From: Ga0077555 sp033764055
GTDB lineage: Bacteria > Pseudomonadota > Alphaproteobacteria > Rhizobiales > Hyphomicrobiaceae
Assembly (NCBI GenBank): GCA_033764055.1
Contig: JANRJI010000133.1
Coordinates: forward strand, 1-64,000
Reading direction: 5' to 3'
DNA: 64,000 bases
In this document: in pieces, positions 17,511-25,344 of the stretch
Layout of the letters: the number at the start of each line of letters is the position of its first letter
Position numbering within the stretch: the first letter of the stretch is position 1
Notes under the pieces: model-generated
The model's input: only the letters and a program-made list of their open reading frames with translations
The model's database searches: none
Told to the model about the DNA's origin: nothing
Program-made: the position numbers and the translations under genes

Positions 17511-18917
17511 ATGCCCCGGCCCTTGCCCGATCGCCGCGCCCTCGTCTCGACGTTCATGGCGGGAGCCGCCATCATGCCCGCGCTGTCCGGGGCTGCCGCT
17601 GCTGCGCAAAGGGGCTCCCGAGAGGCCGGAACGACCAGAGCCGGCCCGGCCTCTCCCAACGGCTCGGGCCTGATCCCCGATGCCGCCGCCGACCAGTCCG
17701 CCGCGTTGCAGAAGGCCATCGACGAGGCCGCGATCCGGGGCGTGCCGTTGATCCTGCCGCCGGGGCGGATCCGCGCCAGCGGCATCAAGCTCCGGCCGGG
17801 ATCGATCCTCTCGGGGAGTGGTATGCGGTCGGTGTTGATCTCAGCGGGGCCAGGTCCGCTCATGTTCGGCGAGGGGGCACACGGGGTCCGGCTCGAGCGG
17901 CTCGTTGTGGAGGGCGATCGCGACCGGGACCCACAGTCCATGGGCGACGACGGCGGCCTGGTCGAGATGACGGCCTCGCGCGACGTCGCCATCGCCGACG
18001 TCACGATCACCCGGAGTTCCGGGAACGGACTGGTGCTACGGCGCTGCAGCGGCAGGGTCACGGGTGCCACCATAACGCAGGCCGGCGCGGCGGGTCTCCT
18101 GTCGCTCGATGCCGGCGGCCTGGCCATAGAAAGCAACCGGATCTCCGATTGCGCGAGCAACGGGATTCTGGTCTGGCGCTCGACGGTCGGCGAGGACGGC
18201 ACGCGCGTCTCGGGCAACCGCATCGAACGGATCACGGCACGGGCCGGTGGGTCCGGCCAGAACGGCAACGGAATCAACGTCTTTCGGGCATCCGGCGTGC
18301 TGGTTACGGGCAATCGCATCACCGGCTGCGCCTATTCGGCCATCCGTGCAAACGCGGCCTCCAACGTGCAGATGGTGGCCAACTCCTGCGAGCGGCTGGG
18401 CGAGGTCGCGCTCTACGCCGAGTTCGGGTTCGAGGGTGCGCTGATCGCGCAGAACCTGGTCGATGGTGCAGCGAGCGGCATCTCCGTCACCAATTTCGAC
18501 GAGGGCGGGCGGCTTGCCGTGGTCCAGGGCAATCTGATCCGCAATCTGCGGCGCCGCGAGCACGAGCCGGTCGACAAGCGTGGCGAGGGCATTTCGGTCG
18601 AGGCCGACGCATCGGTCACCGGCAACACCATCGAGGGTGCTCCGACGGCCGGCATTGTCGTCGGGTGGGGCCGCTGGATGCGCGAGGTCGCCGTGACCGG
18701 CAACGTCATCCGCAAGGCTCGCGTCGGCATCATGGTGACCCGCGATCCGGCGGCCGGCACGGCTCTGATTGCGCAGAACCTGATCTCCGGTGTGCACGCA
18801 GGGGCCATTCGGCTCATGGAGAACGGTCTCCCTGTCGGGGAGGACCTCGCGCGCACGCCGCCTCGTAGTGGTCGCATCACGGTCAGCAGCAATGCCGTGA
18901 CCGACGAACCGGCCTAG
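17511..18917 (+). CDS. TAT-exported right-handed beta-helix repeat protein (TIGR03808-like)
   Basis: A 468-aa protein. The N-terminus carries a twin-arginine-type export signal (PDRRALVSTFMAGAAIM, then an Ala-rich h-region ending near residue 35). A pectate-lyase-like start of the beta-helix follows (DQSAALQKAIDEAAIRGVPL, then LPPGRI), and the rest is a ladder of strands with repeated NGI/GNxI elements (ITGNRITGCAYSAIRANAA, VTGNVIRKARVGIMV). This matches the TIGR03808 family of TAT-translocated repetitive proteins from alphaproteobacteria; their role is unknown. Parallel beta-helices usually bind or cut polysaccharide, but no catalytic site is obvious. The ATG at 17511 is chosen because it directly precedes the export signal; the upstream open frame is Arg-rich and implausible. 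Confidence 0.82.
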   Translation: MPRPLPDRRALVSTFMAGAAIMPALSGAAAAAQRGSREAGTTRAGPASPNGSGLIPDAAADQSAALQKAIDEAAIRGVPLILPPGRIRASGIKLRPGSILSGSGMRSVLISAGPGPLMFGEGAHGVRLERLVVEGDRDRDPQSMGDDGGLVEMTASRDVAIADVTITRSSGNGLVLRRCSGRVTGATITQAGAAGLLSLDAGGLAIESNRISDCASNGILVWRSTVGEDGTRVSGNRIERITARAGGSGQNGNGINVFRASGVLVTGNRITGCAYSAIRANAASNVQMVANSCERLGEVALYAEFGFEGALIAQNLVDGAASGISVTNFDEGGRLAVVQGNLIRNLRRREHEPVDKRGEGISVEADASVTGNTIEGAPTAGIVVGWGRWMREVAVTGNVIRKARVGIMVTRDPAAGTALIAQNLISGVHAGAIRLMENGLPVGEDLARTPPRSGRITVSSNAVTDEPA

Positions 18918-19073
18918 GCTACGGCCGGCAACCTCCGTTGTGCTCCCGCGCCGGCAGAAAGGCTTGGCTGATGGCTTGGCTGTCCAGCCCTTCGATGCTT
19001 GGCTTGCCCTCGCCGAAGCCACCGCCTACCCTCCGCTGCAGGACCATTCCGCATCCTTCAGGAGCGCTTCGCG

Positions 19074-20312
19074 ATGCCGCGGCTCAAATTCGGTGCCTTC
19101 CTCGCCCCTCACCATCCGATCGGCGAGAATCCCATGCTGCAGCTCCGGCGTGACATCGACCTCGTCAGCCACCTCGACAAGCTCGGCTACGACGAGTTCT
19201 GGTGCGGCGAGCATCATTCCTCCGGCTGGGAGATGATCGCCAGCCCCGAGATGTTCCTCGCGGCCGCCGCCGAGCGCACGTCGCGCATCAAGCTCGCCAC
19301 CGGCGTCATCTCGCTGCCCTACCACAACCCGTTCATGGTGGCGCAACGCATGGTGCAGCTCGACTGGCAGTCGGGCGGCCGCGCCATCTTCGGCTCGGGA
19401 CCGGGCGCGCTCGCCTCCGATGCACACACGCTCGGCATCGACCCGATGCTGTTGCGCGACCGCCAGGACGAGGCGATTGGCATCATCCGTCGGCTCTTCA
19501 AGGGCGAGCGCATTACCTACAAGGGCGAATGGTTCAACCTGAACGACGCCAAATTGCAGCTCCTGCCTCTTCAGGACGAGATGCCGTTCGCGGTCGCCTC
19601 TCAGATCAGCCCGTCGGGCTTCACGCTCGCCGGCAAGTACGGAATTGGCGTGATCTCCGTGGGCTCGGTCTCGGTCGAAGGCCTCAACGCGCTGCCGCAG
19701 CAGTGGCAGTTCGCCGAGGACGCCGCGGCAAAGCATGGCCAGACGGTGGATCGGGCGAACTGGCGCGTCATGCTCTCCTGGCACATCGCCGAGACGCGGG
19801 AGAAGGCCCGCGAGCAGGCGCGCGACGGCCTCATGCGGCATCACAACGAGTACATTGTCGGCACGCTGCAGCGGCCGGGCCTGAAGCCCTTCACCGACCC
19901 GAACGAGGCGGTGGACAAGACGGCGTTCCAGCCGGGCTCGGCCGCGGTCATCGGCACGCCGGACGATCTCGTGGCCAAGATCAAGAGCGTGCTCGAGGTC
20001 TCGGGCGGCTTCGGCACCATCGTCGGCTTCGTGCACGACTGGGCCAATCCGGAAAACACCTTCCGAAGCTGGGACATGGTGGCGCGCTATGTCATCCCGG
20101 AGATCAACGGCTGGCTTTCGGGGCTCAGGACGTCGCGGCAGTTCGTGGCAGAGAACCGCGAGTATTTCGACCGCGCCCGCGAGGCGGTGATGGCCAAGAT
20201 CCTCGACAACGAGAAGGCCGCCGCTGCGCTCGCCAAGACCAAATCCGCCTACCTGGCAGCCTCGTCGAGCAACATGCCCGACCTCGAGAAGGCCAAGCGC
20301 CGGCTCAAGTAG
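19074..20312 (+). CDS. LLM class flavin-dependent oxidoreductase (limonene monooxygenase-like)
   Basis: A 412-aa luciferase-like monooxygenase. Signatures are FGAFLAPHHPIGENP at the N-terminus, DEFWCGEHHSSGWEM near residue 40, SRIKLATGVISLPYHNP near 75, and the flavin-phosphate region RAIFGSGPGALASDA near 105. Length and motifs fit the FMN-dependent branch that includes limonene 1,2-monooxygenase-like enzymes, which need a separate flavin reductase. AGGAG about nine bases upstream fixes the start at 19074. It converges on another LLM gene at 20376; the two share a hairpin between their stops. Substrate unknown. Confidence 0.87.
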   Translation: MPRLKFGAFLAPHHPIGENPMLQLRRDIDLVSHLDKLGYDEFWCGEHHSSGWEMIASPEMFLAAAAERTSRIKLATGVISLPYHNPFMVAQRMVQLDWQSGGRAIFGSGPGALASDAHTLGIDPMLLRDRQDEAIGIIRRLFKGERITYKGEWFNLNDAKLQLLPLQDEMPFAVASQISPSGFTLAGKYGIGVISVGSVSVEGLNALPQQWQFAEDAAAKHGQTVDRANWRVMLSWHIAETREKAREQARDGLMRHHNEYIVGTLQRPGLKPFTDPNEAVDKTAFQPGSAAVIGTPDDLVAKIKSVLEVSGGFGTIVGFVHDWANPENTFRSWDMVARYVIPEINGWLSGLRTSRQFVAENREYFDRAREAVMAKILDNEKAAAALAKTKSAYLAASSSNMPDLEKAKRRLK

Positions 20313-20339
20313 GCCTCGACGCGATCCCGCGCCCGCGCG

Positions 20340-20364
20340 TTGCTGCCGCGCATAGCGGCGGCAA
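20340..20364. terminator. bidirectional hairpin between the convergent LLM genes
   Basis: TTGCTGCCGC (20340-20349) pairs with GCGGCGGCAA (20355-20364), with one G-U pair, around the loop GCATA. It lies between two convergent stop codons; the outer A/T pairs give a short U-run in each direction. Confidence 0.65.
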
Positions 20365-20375
20365 TGCGGGCCGGG

Positions 20376-21335
20376 TCACGCTGCCGGGACCGCGGTGCCC
20401 CTGGAAGGCTTCGGCCAGCGGCGCGCTACCTCTGGCAGCACTTTCTCGACCAGCAGGCGCGTCTGCTGCATGATCTCCTCGTCGCCGCGGCCGACCGGGC
20501 GAACCACGAACTTCTCGACGCCGTTCGCGACATACTCGCCGATACGCTGCACGATGTCCTCCGCCTCACCGACGGCGAAATAGCCGGCCGGATCGCGCTT
20601 CGTGCGCTTCTGGTAGGACTCGCGAGCGCGGTCGAGAACCGGATCGCCCTCGCGGCCGAAGTAGAAGGGGAAGCCCGCGCCGTAGTGGTCGTCGTCGATC
20701 TTGCGCCCGTGTCGCGCGGCGGCCTCCTTGATCGCCTTGACCACGACACCGGCCTGCTCGGGCGTTTCGGGGCCGGCCTGCCAGCCCGTGCCGACGCGGG
20801 CGGTGCGCTCGATTGCTGCGTCCGAGTTGCCCCCGATCCACATCGGAATGTCGGGCTGCACGGGGCGGGGAGTGATCGAGGCGCCTTTGAGCTTGTAGTG
20901 CTTGCCGTCGAAGTCGACGCTTTCCTCGGTCCACAACCGCCTGATCACCTCGAGACCCTCGTCCGTCTTGGAGCCGCGTCCCTTGGTGTCGTAGCCGAGC
21001 GCCTTCCACTCGGGTGCGGCGGGGCTGCCGACGCCGAACGCGGGCAGCAGGCGGCCCTCCGAGAGCACGTCGATGGTTGCGCACTGCTTGGCGACGAGGA
21101 CCGGATCTCGGAGCGCCAGCGAGATGACGTTCATGCCGAACTTCAGCCGCTTGGTGCGACCTGCCACGGCGGCAATCGCCGTCATGCACTCGAGGATCGG
21201 CTCGCGCGAGACGACGCGGTCGGTCTGCCAGAAGCTGTCGACGCCGCCCGCCTCGCACAGGTCGACCCAGCGCCAGTAGGCGGCGGCGGACGAGAACGGG
21301 AACTCCATGAGGCCGAGGCCGACGGCGACGGTCAT
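20376..21335 (-). CDS. LLM class flavin-dependent oxidoreductase (F420/FMN type)
   Basis: A 319-aa protein of the luciferase-like family. Its TIM-barrel strands include VAVGLGLMEFPFSS, RLKFGMNVISLALRDP and RLLPAFGVGSPAAPEW, and the C-terminal part keeps PDIPMWIGGNSDAA, the conserved region after the insertion loop. It is about 100 residues shorter than the neighbouring LLM enzyme and closer to the F420-dependent type. The ATG at 21335 has GGAGG upstream. It is divergent from phnC with 103 bases between the starts, so both may share control. Substrate unknown. Confidence 0.85.
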   Translation of the reverse strand: MTVAVGLGLMEFPFSSAAAYWRWVDLCEAGGVDSFWQTDRVVSREPILECMTAIAAVAGRTKRLKFGMNVISLALRDPVLVAKQCATIDVLSEGRLLPAFGVGSPAAPEWKALGYDTKGRGSKTDEGLEVIRRLWTEESVDFDGKHYKLKGASITPRPVQPDIPMWIGGNSDAAIERTARVGTGWQAGPETPEQAGVVVKAIKEAAARHGRKIDDDHYGAGFPFYFGREGDPVLDRARESYQKRTKRDPAGYFAVGEAEDIVQRIGEYVANGVEKFVVRPVGRGDEEIMQQTRLLVEKVLPEVARRWPKPSRGTAVPAA

Positions 21336-21393
21336 GATCCTTGCCTCCACGGTCTGCGGACGGCGCCTTGGACAGCCGGCCGGTTTTGCAGTC

Positions 21394-21400
21394 CTGTCAC
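21394..21400 (+). promoter_or_regulatory. possible Pho-box half site upstream of phnC
   Basis: CTGTCAC matches the 7-base half site of PhoB boxes and lies 39 bases before the phnC start. The second half site expected 11 bases on reads GGGTGCT and is a poor match, so phosphate-starvation control is only suggested. Confidence 0.25.
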
Positions 21401-21438
21401 ATACGGGTGCTAAGGCGGCCTCAGAGAAAGGAAGCGCC

Positions 21439-22314
21439 GTGCATCCGCCAGCAATCGAGATCGTCCGTGTCGCCAAGTCGTTCGTCAAGGGCGAGCGTGT
21501 GCTCAGAGACGTTTCCCTCACCGTGGCGCGCGGCGAGATGGTCGCGCTGATCGGAGCCTCGGGCTCGGGGAAGTCCACGCTCATCCGGACCGTTGCCGGC
21601 CTCATCCCCGCCGATCGCCCTGCACCCGGCGAGCAAGGTTCTGAGATCCGTGTCCTCGGGACGACGATGCAGCAGGACGGCCGCGTGACGCCGGCCGCCA
21701 AAGGTCTGCGGTCGCGTGTCAGCATCGTGTTCCAGCAGTTCAACCTGGTGCCCAGGTTGACGGTGTTGACGAACGTGCTGGTCGGCTTCCTCGGACGCGC
21801 ACCGCGCTGGCGGGGAACGTTCGGCCGGTTCACGCACGAAGAGAAGGTCGCGGCCATGCGCGCGCTGACGCGCGTCGGCATCGCCGAGCAGGCTCTGAAG
21901 CGGGGATCGCAGCTCTCCGGCGGCCAGCAGCAACGGGCGGCCATCGCTCGGAGCCTCGTTCAAGGCGCCGAGATCCTCATCGCCGACGAGCCGATCGCTT
22001 CGCTCGATCCGAGCTCGGCCCGCCGCGTCATGGACATCGTCGCCGAGCTCAACAAGGCCGACGGCATCACGGTCCTCGTCTCGCTGCATCAGGTCGAGTA
22101 CGCGCTGCACTACTGCAAACGCACCATCGCGCTGCGCAAAGGCGAGGTGGTCTACGACGGTCCGTCGTCGGCACTGACCCCGGAGTTTCTGGGGGAGCTG
22201 TATGGGGCCGAGAGTGAAGAGCTGTTCCTGCCGGGTATCGAGGCCGCGCGCCGTGCGGCCGACGAGCCGGCACGCGCCAACGGCCACGCCACGACCGCTG
22301 CTGCGGCCGCCTGA
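21439..22314 (+). CDS. phnC: phosphonate ABC transporter ATP-binding protein
   Basis: A 291-aa ABC ATPase. All motifs are intact: Walker A GASGSGKST near residue 40, Q-loop in SIVFQQFNLVPRLTVL, signature LSGGQQQRAAIARS near 165, Walker B ILIADEPIASLDP, and the switch His in VSLHQVEYAL. The NVLVGFLGRAPRWR segment after the Q-loop is characteristic of PhnC. It energises import of phosphonates through PhnE with PhnD as binding protein. The start is a GTG at 21439 with AAAGGAAG upstream. It heads a phnC-phnD-phnE operon. The C-terminal Ala-rich tail extends past the usual end. Confidence 0.92.
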   Translation: MHPPAIEIVRVAKSFVKGERVLRDVSLTVARGEMVALIGASGSGKSTLIRTVAGLIPADRPAPGEQGSEIRVLGTTMQQDGRVTPAAKGLRSRVSIVFQQFNLVPRLTVLTNVLVGFLGRAPRWRGTFGRFTHEEKVAAMRALTRVGIAEQALKRGSQLSGGQQQRAAIARSLVQGAEILIADEPIASLDPSSARRVMDIVAELNKADGITVLVSLHQVEYALHYCKRTIALRKGEVVYDGPSSALTPEFLGELYGAESEELFLPGIEAARRAADEPARANGHATTAAAAA

Positions 22315-22426
22315 GCGGTCGCCAGCACACCGGATGCGGGATCGAGCCGAGGCACGAGCCCGTTACGAGCCTGCCGGCATTGCCGACGGGCGCATCAGAC
22401 GACCCGAGCTTCCTGGAGGGATACCC

Positions 22427-23401
22427 ATGCTTCGCAATCTGCTGGCACTGGCCGGCATCGGCCTCGCCATCGCGGCCACGCCCGCCTCCGCTGCCGAGGA
22501 GATCAACTTCGGCATCATCGCCACCGAGGCGAGCGCCAATCTCAAGAAGACCTGGGAGCCGTTCCTCGCCGACATGGCGAAGCAGACGGGCTTCAAGATC
22601 ACGGGCTTCTACGCGTCGGATTATGCCGGCGTAATCGAGGCCATGCGCTTCAAGAAGGTGCAGATCGCCTGGTACGGAAACAAGTCGGCCATGGAGGCCG
22701 TCGACCGCGCTGAGGGCGAGGTATTCGTGCAGTCCGTCGACAAGGACGGCAACCCCGGCTACTGGTCGCACATCATCGTGCACAAGGACAGCCCGTTCCA
22801 GAAGCTCGAGGACGTGTTGAAGTGCGACAAGAGTCTCGACTTCGGCATCGGCGATCCGAACTCGACCTCCGGCTTCCTGGTTCCGACCACGTTCGTCTTC
22901 TCCGCCAAGGCTATCGACCCGAAGGCCTGCTTCAAGACGGTCCGCGCGGCTAACCACGAGGCGAATGCCCTCGCCGTTGCGAACAAGCTGGTGCATGCGG
23001 CGGCCAACAACAACGAGAACCTCAATCGCCTGAAGAAGACGGCGCCGGATAAGGCCGCGCAGATCCGCGTCATCTGGACCTCGCCGCTGATTCCCTCCGA
23101 TCCGCTGGTCTGGCGCAAGGACCTCGATGCTGCCGTCAAGAAGAAGCTCGAGACGTTCTTCCTGTCGTACGGCACCAAGGAAGACGCCGAGAAGAAGGTG
23201 CTCGCCGAGCTCGGCTGGGCACCCTTCAAGAAGTCGGACAACACACAGCTGCTGCCGATCCGCCAGATGGAGGTCAACAAGTCGATCCTCAAGATCAAGG
23301 GCGATGACAAGATCGCCGACGCCGACAAGCAGGCGAAGGTCGCCGAGCTGCAGAAGCAGTTCGATGCGATCGGCGCCCAGATCGCCGCGCTGAAGAAGTA
23401 G
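22427..23401 (+). CDS. phnD: phosphonate ABC transporter substrate-binding protein
   Basis: A 324-aa periplasmic protein with a clear signal peptide (MLRNLLALAGIGLAIAATPASA, cut near residue 22). The mature protein closely follows E. coli PhnD: INFGIIATEASANLKKTWEP, then ASDYAGVIEAMRF, QIAWYGNKSAMEAVDRA, GDPNSTSGFLVPTTF, and NNNENLNRLKK. The conserved Tyr, Ser/Thr and Asp residues around the ligand pocket are kept. It therefore most likely binds true phosphonates such as 2-aminoethylphosphonate rather than being a distant PhnD-like protein. GGAGGG precedes the ATG. It sits between phnC and phnE, with a strong hairpin after its stop. Confidence 0.94.
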   Translation: MLRNLLALAGIGLAIAATPASAAEEINFGIIATEASANLKKTWEPFLADMAKQTGFKITGFYASDYAGVIEAMRFKKVQIAWYGNKSAMEAVDRAEGEVFVQSVDKDGNPGYWSHIIVHKDSPFQKLEDVLKCDKSLDFGIGDPNSTSGFLVPTTFVFSAKAIDPKACFKTVRAANHEANALAVANKLVHAAANNNENLNRLKKTAPDKAAQIRVIWTSPLIPSDPLVWRKDLDAAVKKKLETFFLSYGTKEDAEKKVLAELGWAPFKKSDNTQLLPIRQMEVNKSILKIKGDDKIADADKQAKVAELQKQFDAIGAQIAALKK

Positions 23402-23423
23402 AGCGCACCCAGGTGCAGTGGTC

Positions 23424-23456
23424 GGGGCGCGGTCCGGCTTGCCCGGATCGCGCCCC
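23424..23456 (+). promoter_or_regulatory. intercistronic hairpin between phnD and phnE
   Basis: A 14-bp stem (23424-23437 with 23443-23456, one G-U pair, 5-nt loop) begins about 23 bases after the phnD stop. It has no T-tract. Such structures commonly protect the binding-protein mRNA or partly stop transcription so that the binding protein outnumbers the permease. The effect is inferred. Confidence 0.65.
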
Positions 23457-23506
23457 GCCGCTGCGATAACGGAAGATCGACAGCTCTGTTCCTGCGAGAC
23501 GCTCCC

Positions 23507-24328
23507 ATGACCGCGCCTGCGCCCCGGACCGTCGACGATCTCGCTCGGATCGTCGTTCCGCATCCGCCCCTCGTCGAGCGGCTGCGGGGCTGGCTGGTCA
23601 CCGCCGTGCTGATTGGCATTCTGGCCTGGTCGTTCGCTCCGGTCGAGATGCACAAGGCCACGTCGCTGTTCACCGACTGGCGCAACATGGCCGAGTTCCT
23701 GGCCGGCTTTCTGCGCCCCAATTTCCACGACTGGGATCAGTACTTGCGGGAGATGGTGGAGACCGTGCAGATCGCGATCTGGGGCACGGCACTGGCGGTG
23801 CTGCTCGGCATCCCGATGGCGATTCTCGCCTCGGCCAACCTCTGTCCGCCCTGGATCGTGCAGCCGGTGCGCCGGCTCATGGACGCGGCTCGCGCGATCA
23901 ACGAGATCGTGTTCGCGCTGATGTTCGTTGTCGCCGTCGGCCTCGGGCCGCTGGCCGGAGTGCTGGCGCTGGCAGTGCACAACGTCGGCATCATCGCCAA
24001 GCTGTTCTCGGAGGCGGTCGAGGCCATCGATCCGCGGCCTGTGGAAGGCATCCGTGCATCGGGGGCGAGCCGTCTGCAGGAGGTGATCTATGGTGTCATC
24101 CCGCAGGTGATGCCGCTTTGGTCGTCGTTCACCCTCTACCGCTTCGAGACCAACGTTCGCTCGGCGACGGTGCTCGGCATCGTCGGCGCGGGCGGCATCG
24201 GCCACTCGCTCTACGAGAACATTCGCGGCTTCCAGTATTCCGAGACGGCGGCCATCATCATCATCGTGGTCGCGACCGTGATGCTGATCGACATGGCGAG
24301 CGCCCGTATCCGGGCGCAGCTCGTCTGA
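23507..24328 (+). CDS. phnE: phosphonate ABC transporter permease
   Basis: A 273-aa inner-membrane permease with about six helices. The first helix is near residues 30-48, after a Pro-rich cytosolic start. The coupling loop ending EGIRASGASRLQEVIYGVIPQVMP is the EAA motif that contacts PhnC, and the ATVLGIVGAGGIGHSLYENI segment is typical of PhnE. It forms the phosphonate channel with PhnC and PhnD. It is separated from phnD by 105 bases holding a hairpin. The selenoprotein-type gene follows 111 bases downstream on the same strand. No C-P lyase or phosphonatase genes are present in the window. Confidence 0.92.
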   Translation: MTAPAPRTVDDLARIVVPHPPLVERLRGWLVTAVLIGILAWSFAPVEMHKATSLFTDWRNMAEFLAGFLRPNFHDWDQYLREMVETVQIAIWGTALAVLLGIPMAILASANLCPPWIVQPVRRLMDAARAINEIVFALMFVVAVGLGPLAGVLALAVHNVGIIAKLFSEAVEAIDPRPVEGIRASGASRLQEVIYGVIPQVMPLWSSFTLYRFETNVRSATVLGIVGAGGIGHSLYENIRGFQYSETAAIIIIVVATVMLIDMASARIRAQLV

Positions 24329-24439
24329 GCCCTGTCTGACGCGAGCGCGGCTGCACGAGCGCCGGTGCGGTGTCGCGTGCCCTTGCGTGGCGGTGGCTGT
24401 CGGCGCTTCAATGCACCGACGGCGGTGAGGAGCACGGGC

Positions 24440-25306
24440 ATGAACGACGACGGATCGCAAGACATTCCCTACATGCAGCGCACGCGCGCCTATTACCGCG
24501 CGCTCGGCTACGACAACGACTACGTCTGGGCCCATTTTGCCGACGTTCCGTTCACGCGCCCGACGAAGTCGCTTGGCCAGATGCGAATCGCGCTGGTGAC
24601 GACGGCCGGACCGCCGGACCGGTCCAATCGCAACGAGAAGGGCAGAAAGAGGGTCTGGTCCGGGGAGGTGGATGCGCCACCGGCCACATTCGATACCGAT
24701 CTCGCGTGGGACAAGGAGTCGACCCACACCGACGATCGGGAGACGTTTCTGCCCATCGGCGCCATGGGTCGCCTCGTCGGCGAGGGCGTGGTGGGCAGCC
24801 TCGCCCCGCACTTCATCGGGGCGCCGACCGACTACAGCCACGCCAAGACGCTTTCCGCCGATGCTCCGGAGATCCTCCGGCGCGTGCAGGCAGACGGGGC
24901 CGATGCTGCGTTGCTCACCGCGCTTTGACCGGTGTGCCACCAGACCGTGAGTCTGGTTGCCCGGCATCTCGAGGAGAATGGCGTGCCGACAGTCGTTATC
25001 GGCTCGGCCCGTGACATCGTCGAGCACTGCGGCGTGCCACGGTTCCTCTACTCCGATTTCCCGCTCGGCAATCCGTGCGGCCATCCGTGGAATGCGGCAA
25101 TGCAGTCGGAGACGGTAAGGCTCGGCCTTGGCCTGCTCGAGACTGCAACAGCGCCTCGCACCACGGTCCGCTCGCCGTTCGAATGGAGGGACGACCCGAG
25201 TTGGCGAGACCGCTATAATCGCATCGACCCGGCCGATCGGGAAAAGTTGCTCGCCATCGGTGACGCACGGCGCGCCAAGAGAGGCCAGGCGCCGCGACAG
25301 AGCTGA
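24440..25306 (+). CDS. selenoprotein: glycine/sarcosine/betaine reductase selenoprotein B family, with in-frame UGA (Sec163)
   Basis: One 288-aa reading frame interrupted by a single in-frame TGA at 24926-24928. Residues on both sides form one domain, and the TGA falls exactly in the redox motif: TAL-U-PVCHQT, giving a UxxC arrangement (Sec163, Cys166) like that of the GrdB selenoprotein family. Downstream coding continues in the same frame for 125 codons (VARHLEENGVPTVVIGSARDI is normal protein). A 7-bp stem-loop with a G near the start of its loop begins 11 bases after the TGA, fitting a bacterial SECIS. GAGGAG seven bases before the ATG at 24440 sets the start. GrdB-type proteins reduce glycine, sarcosine or betaine in anaerobes; alphaproteobacterial homologues have no proven role. 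The gene follows phnCDE and precedes an M20 amidohydrolase. An annotation pipeline unaware of Sec would report two pieces or a pseudogene. A true nonsense mutation remains the alternative but is less likely given the motif. Confidence 0.87.
24939..24957 (+). promoter_or_regulatory. candidate bacterial SECIS element
   Basis: ACCAGAC (24939-24945) pairs perfectly with GTCTGGT (24951-24957); the 5-base loop is CGTGA with G at position two. The loop opens 17 bases after the in-frame TGA. Distance, short upper stem and early-loop G match the known requirements for SelB recognition of bacterial SECIS hairpins. Confidence 0.72.
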
Positions 25307-25344
25307 CGTCACCGGTTGCCCAAGCGTCTGCAAGGAGATCCGCA

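Noticed and set aside
24926..24928. Reading the TGA as a nonsense mutation or frameshift making a pseudogene
   Set aside because: Both sides are in one frame, the TGA is exactly in the redox motif position of the Sec family, and a SECIS-like hairpin follows. Kept as the alternative only.
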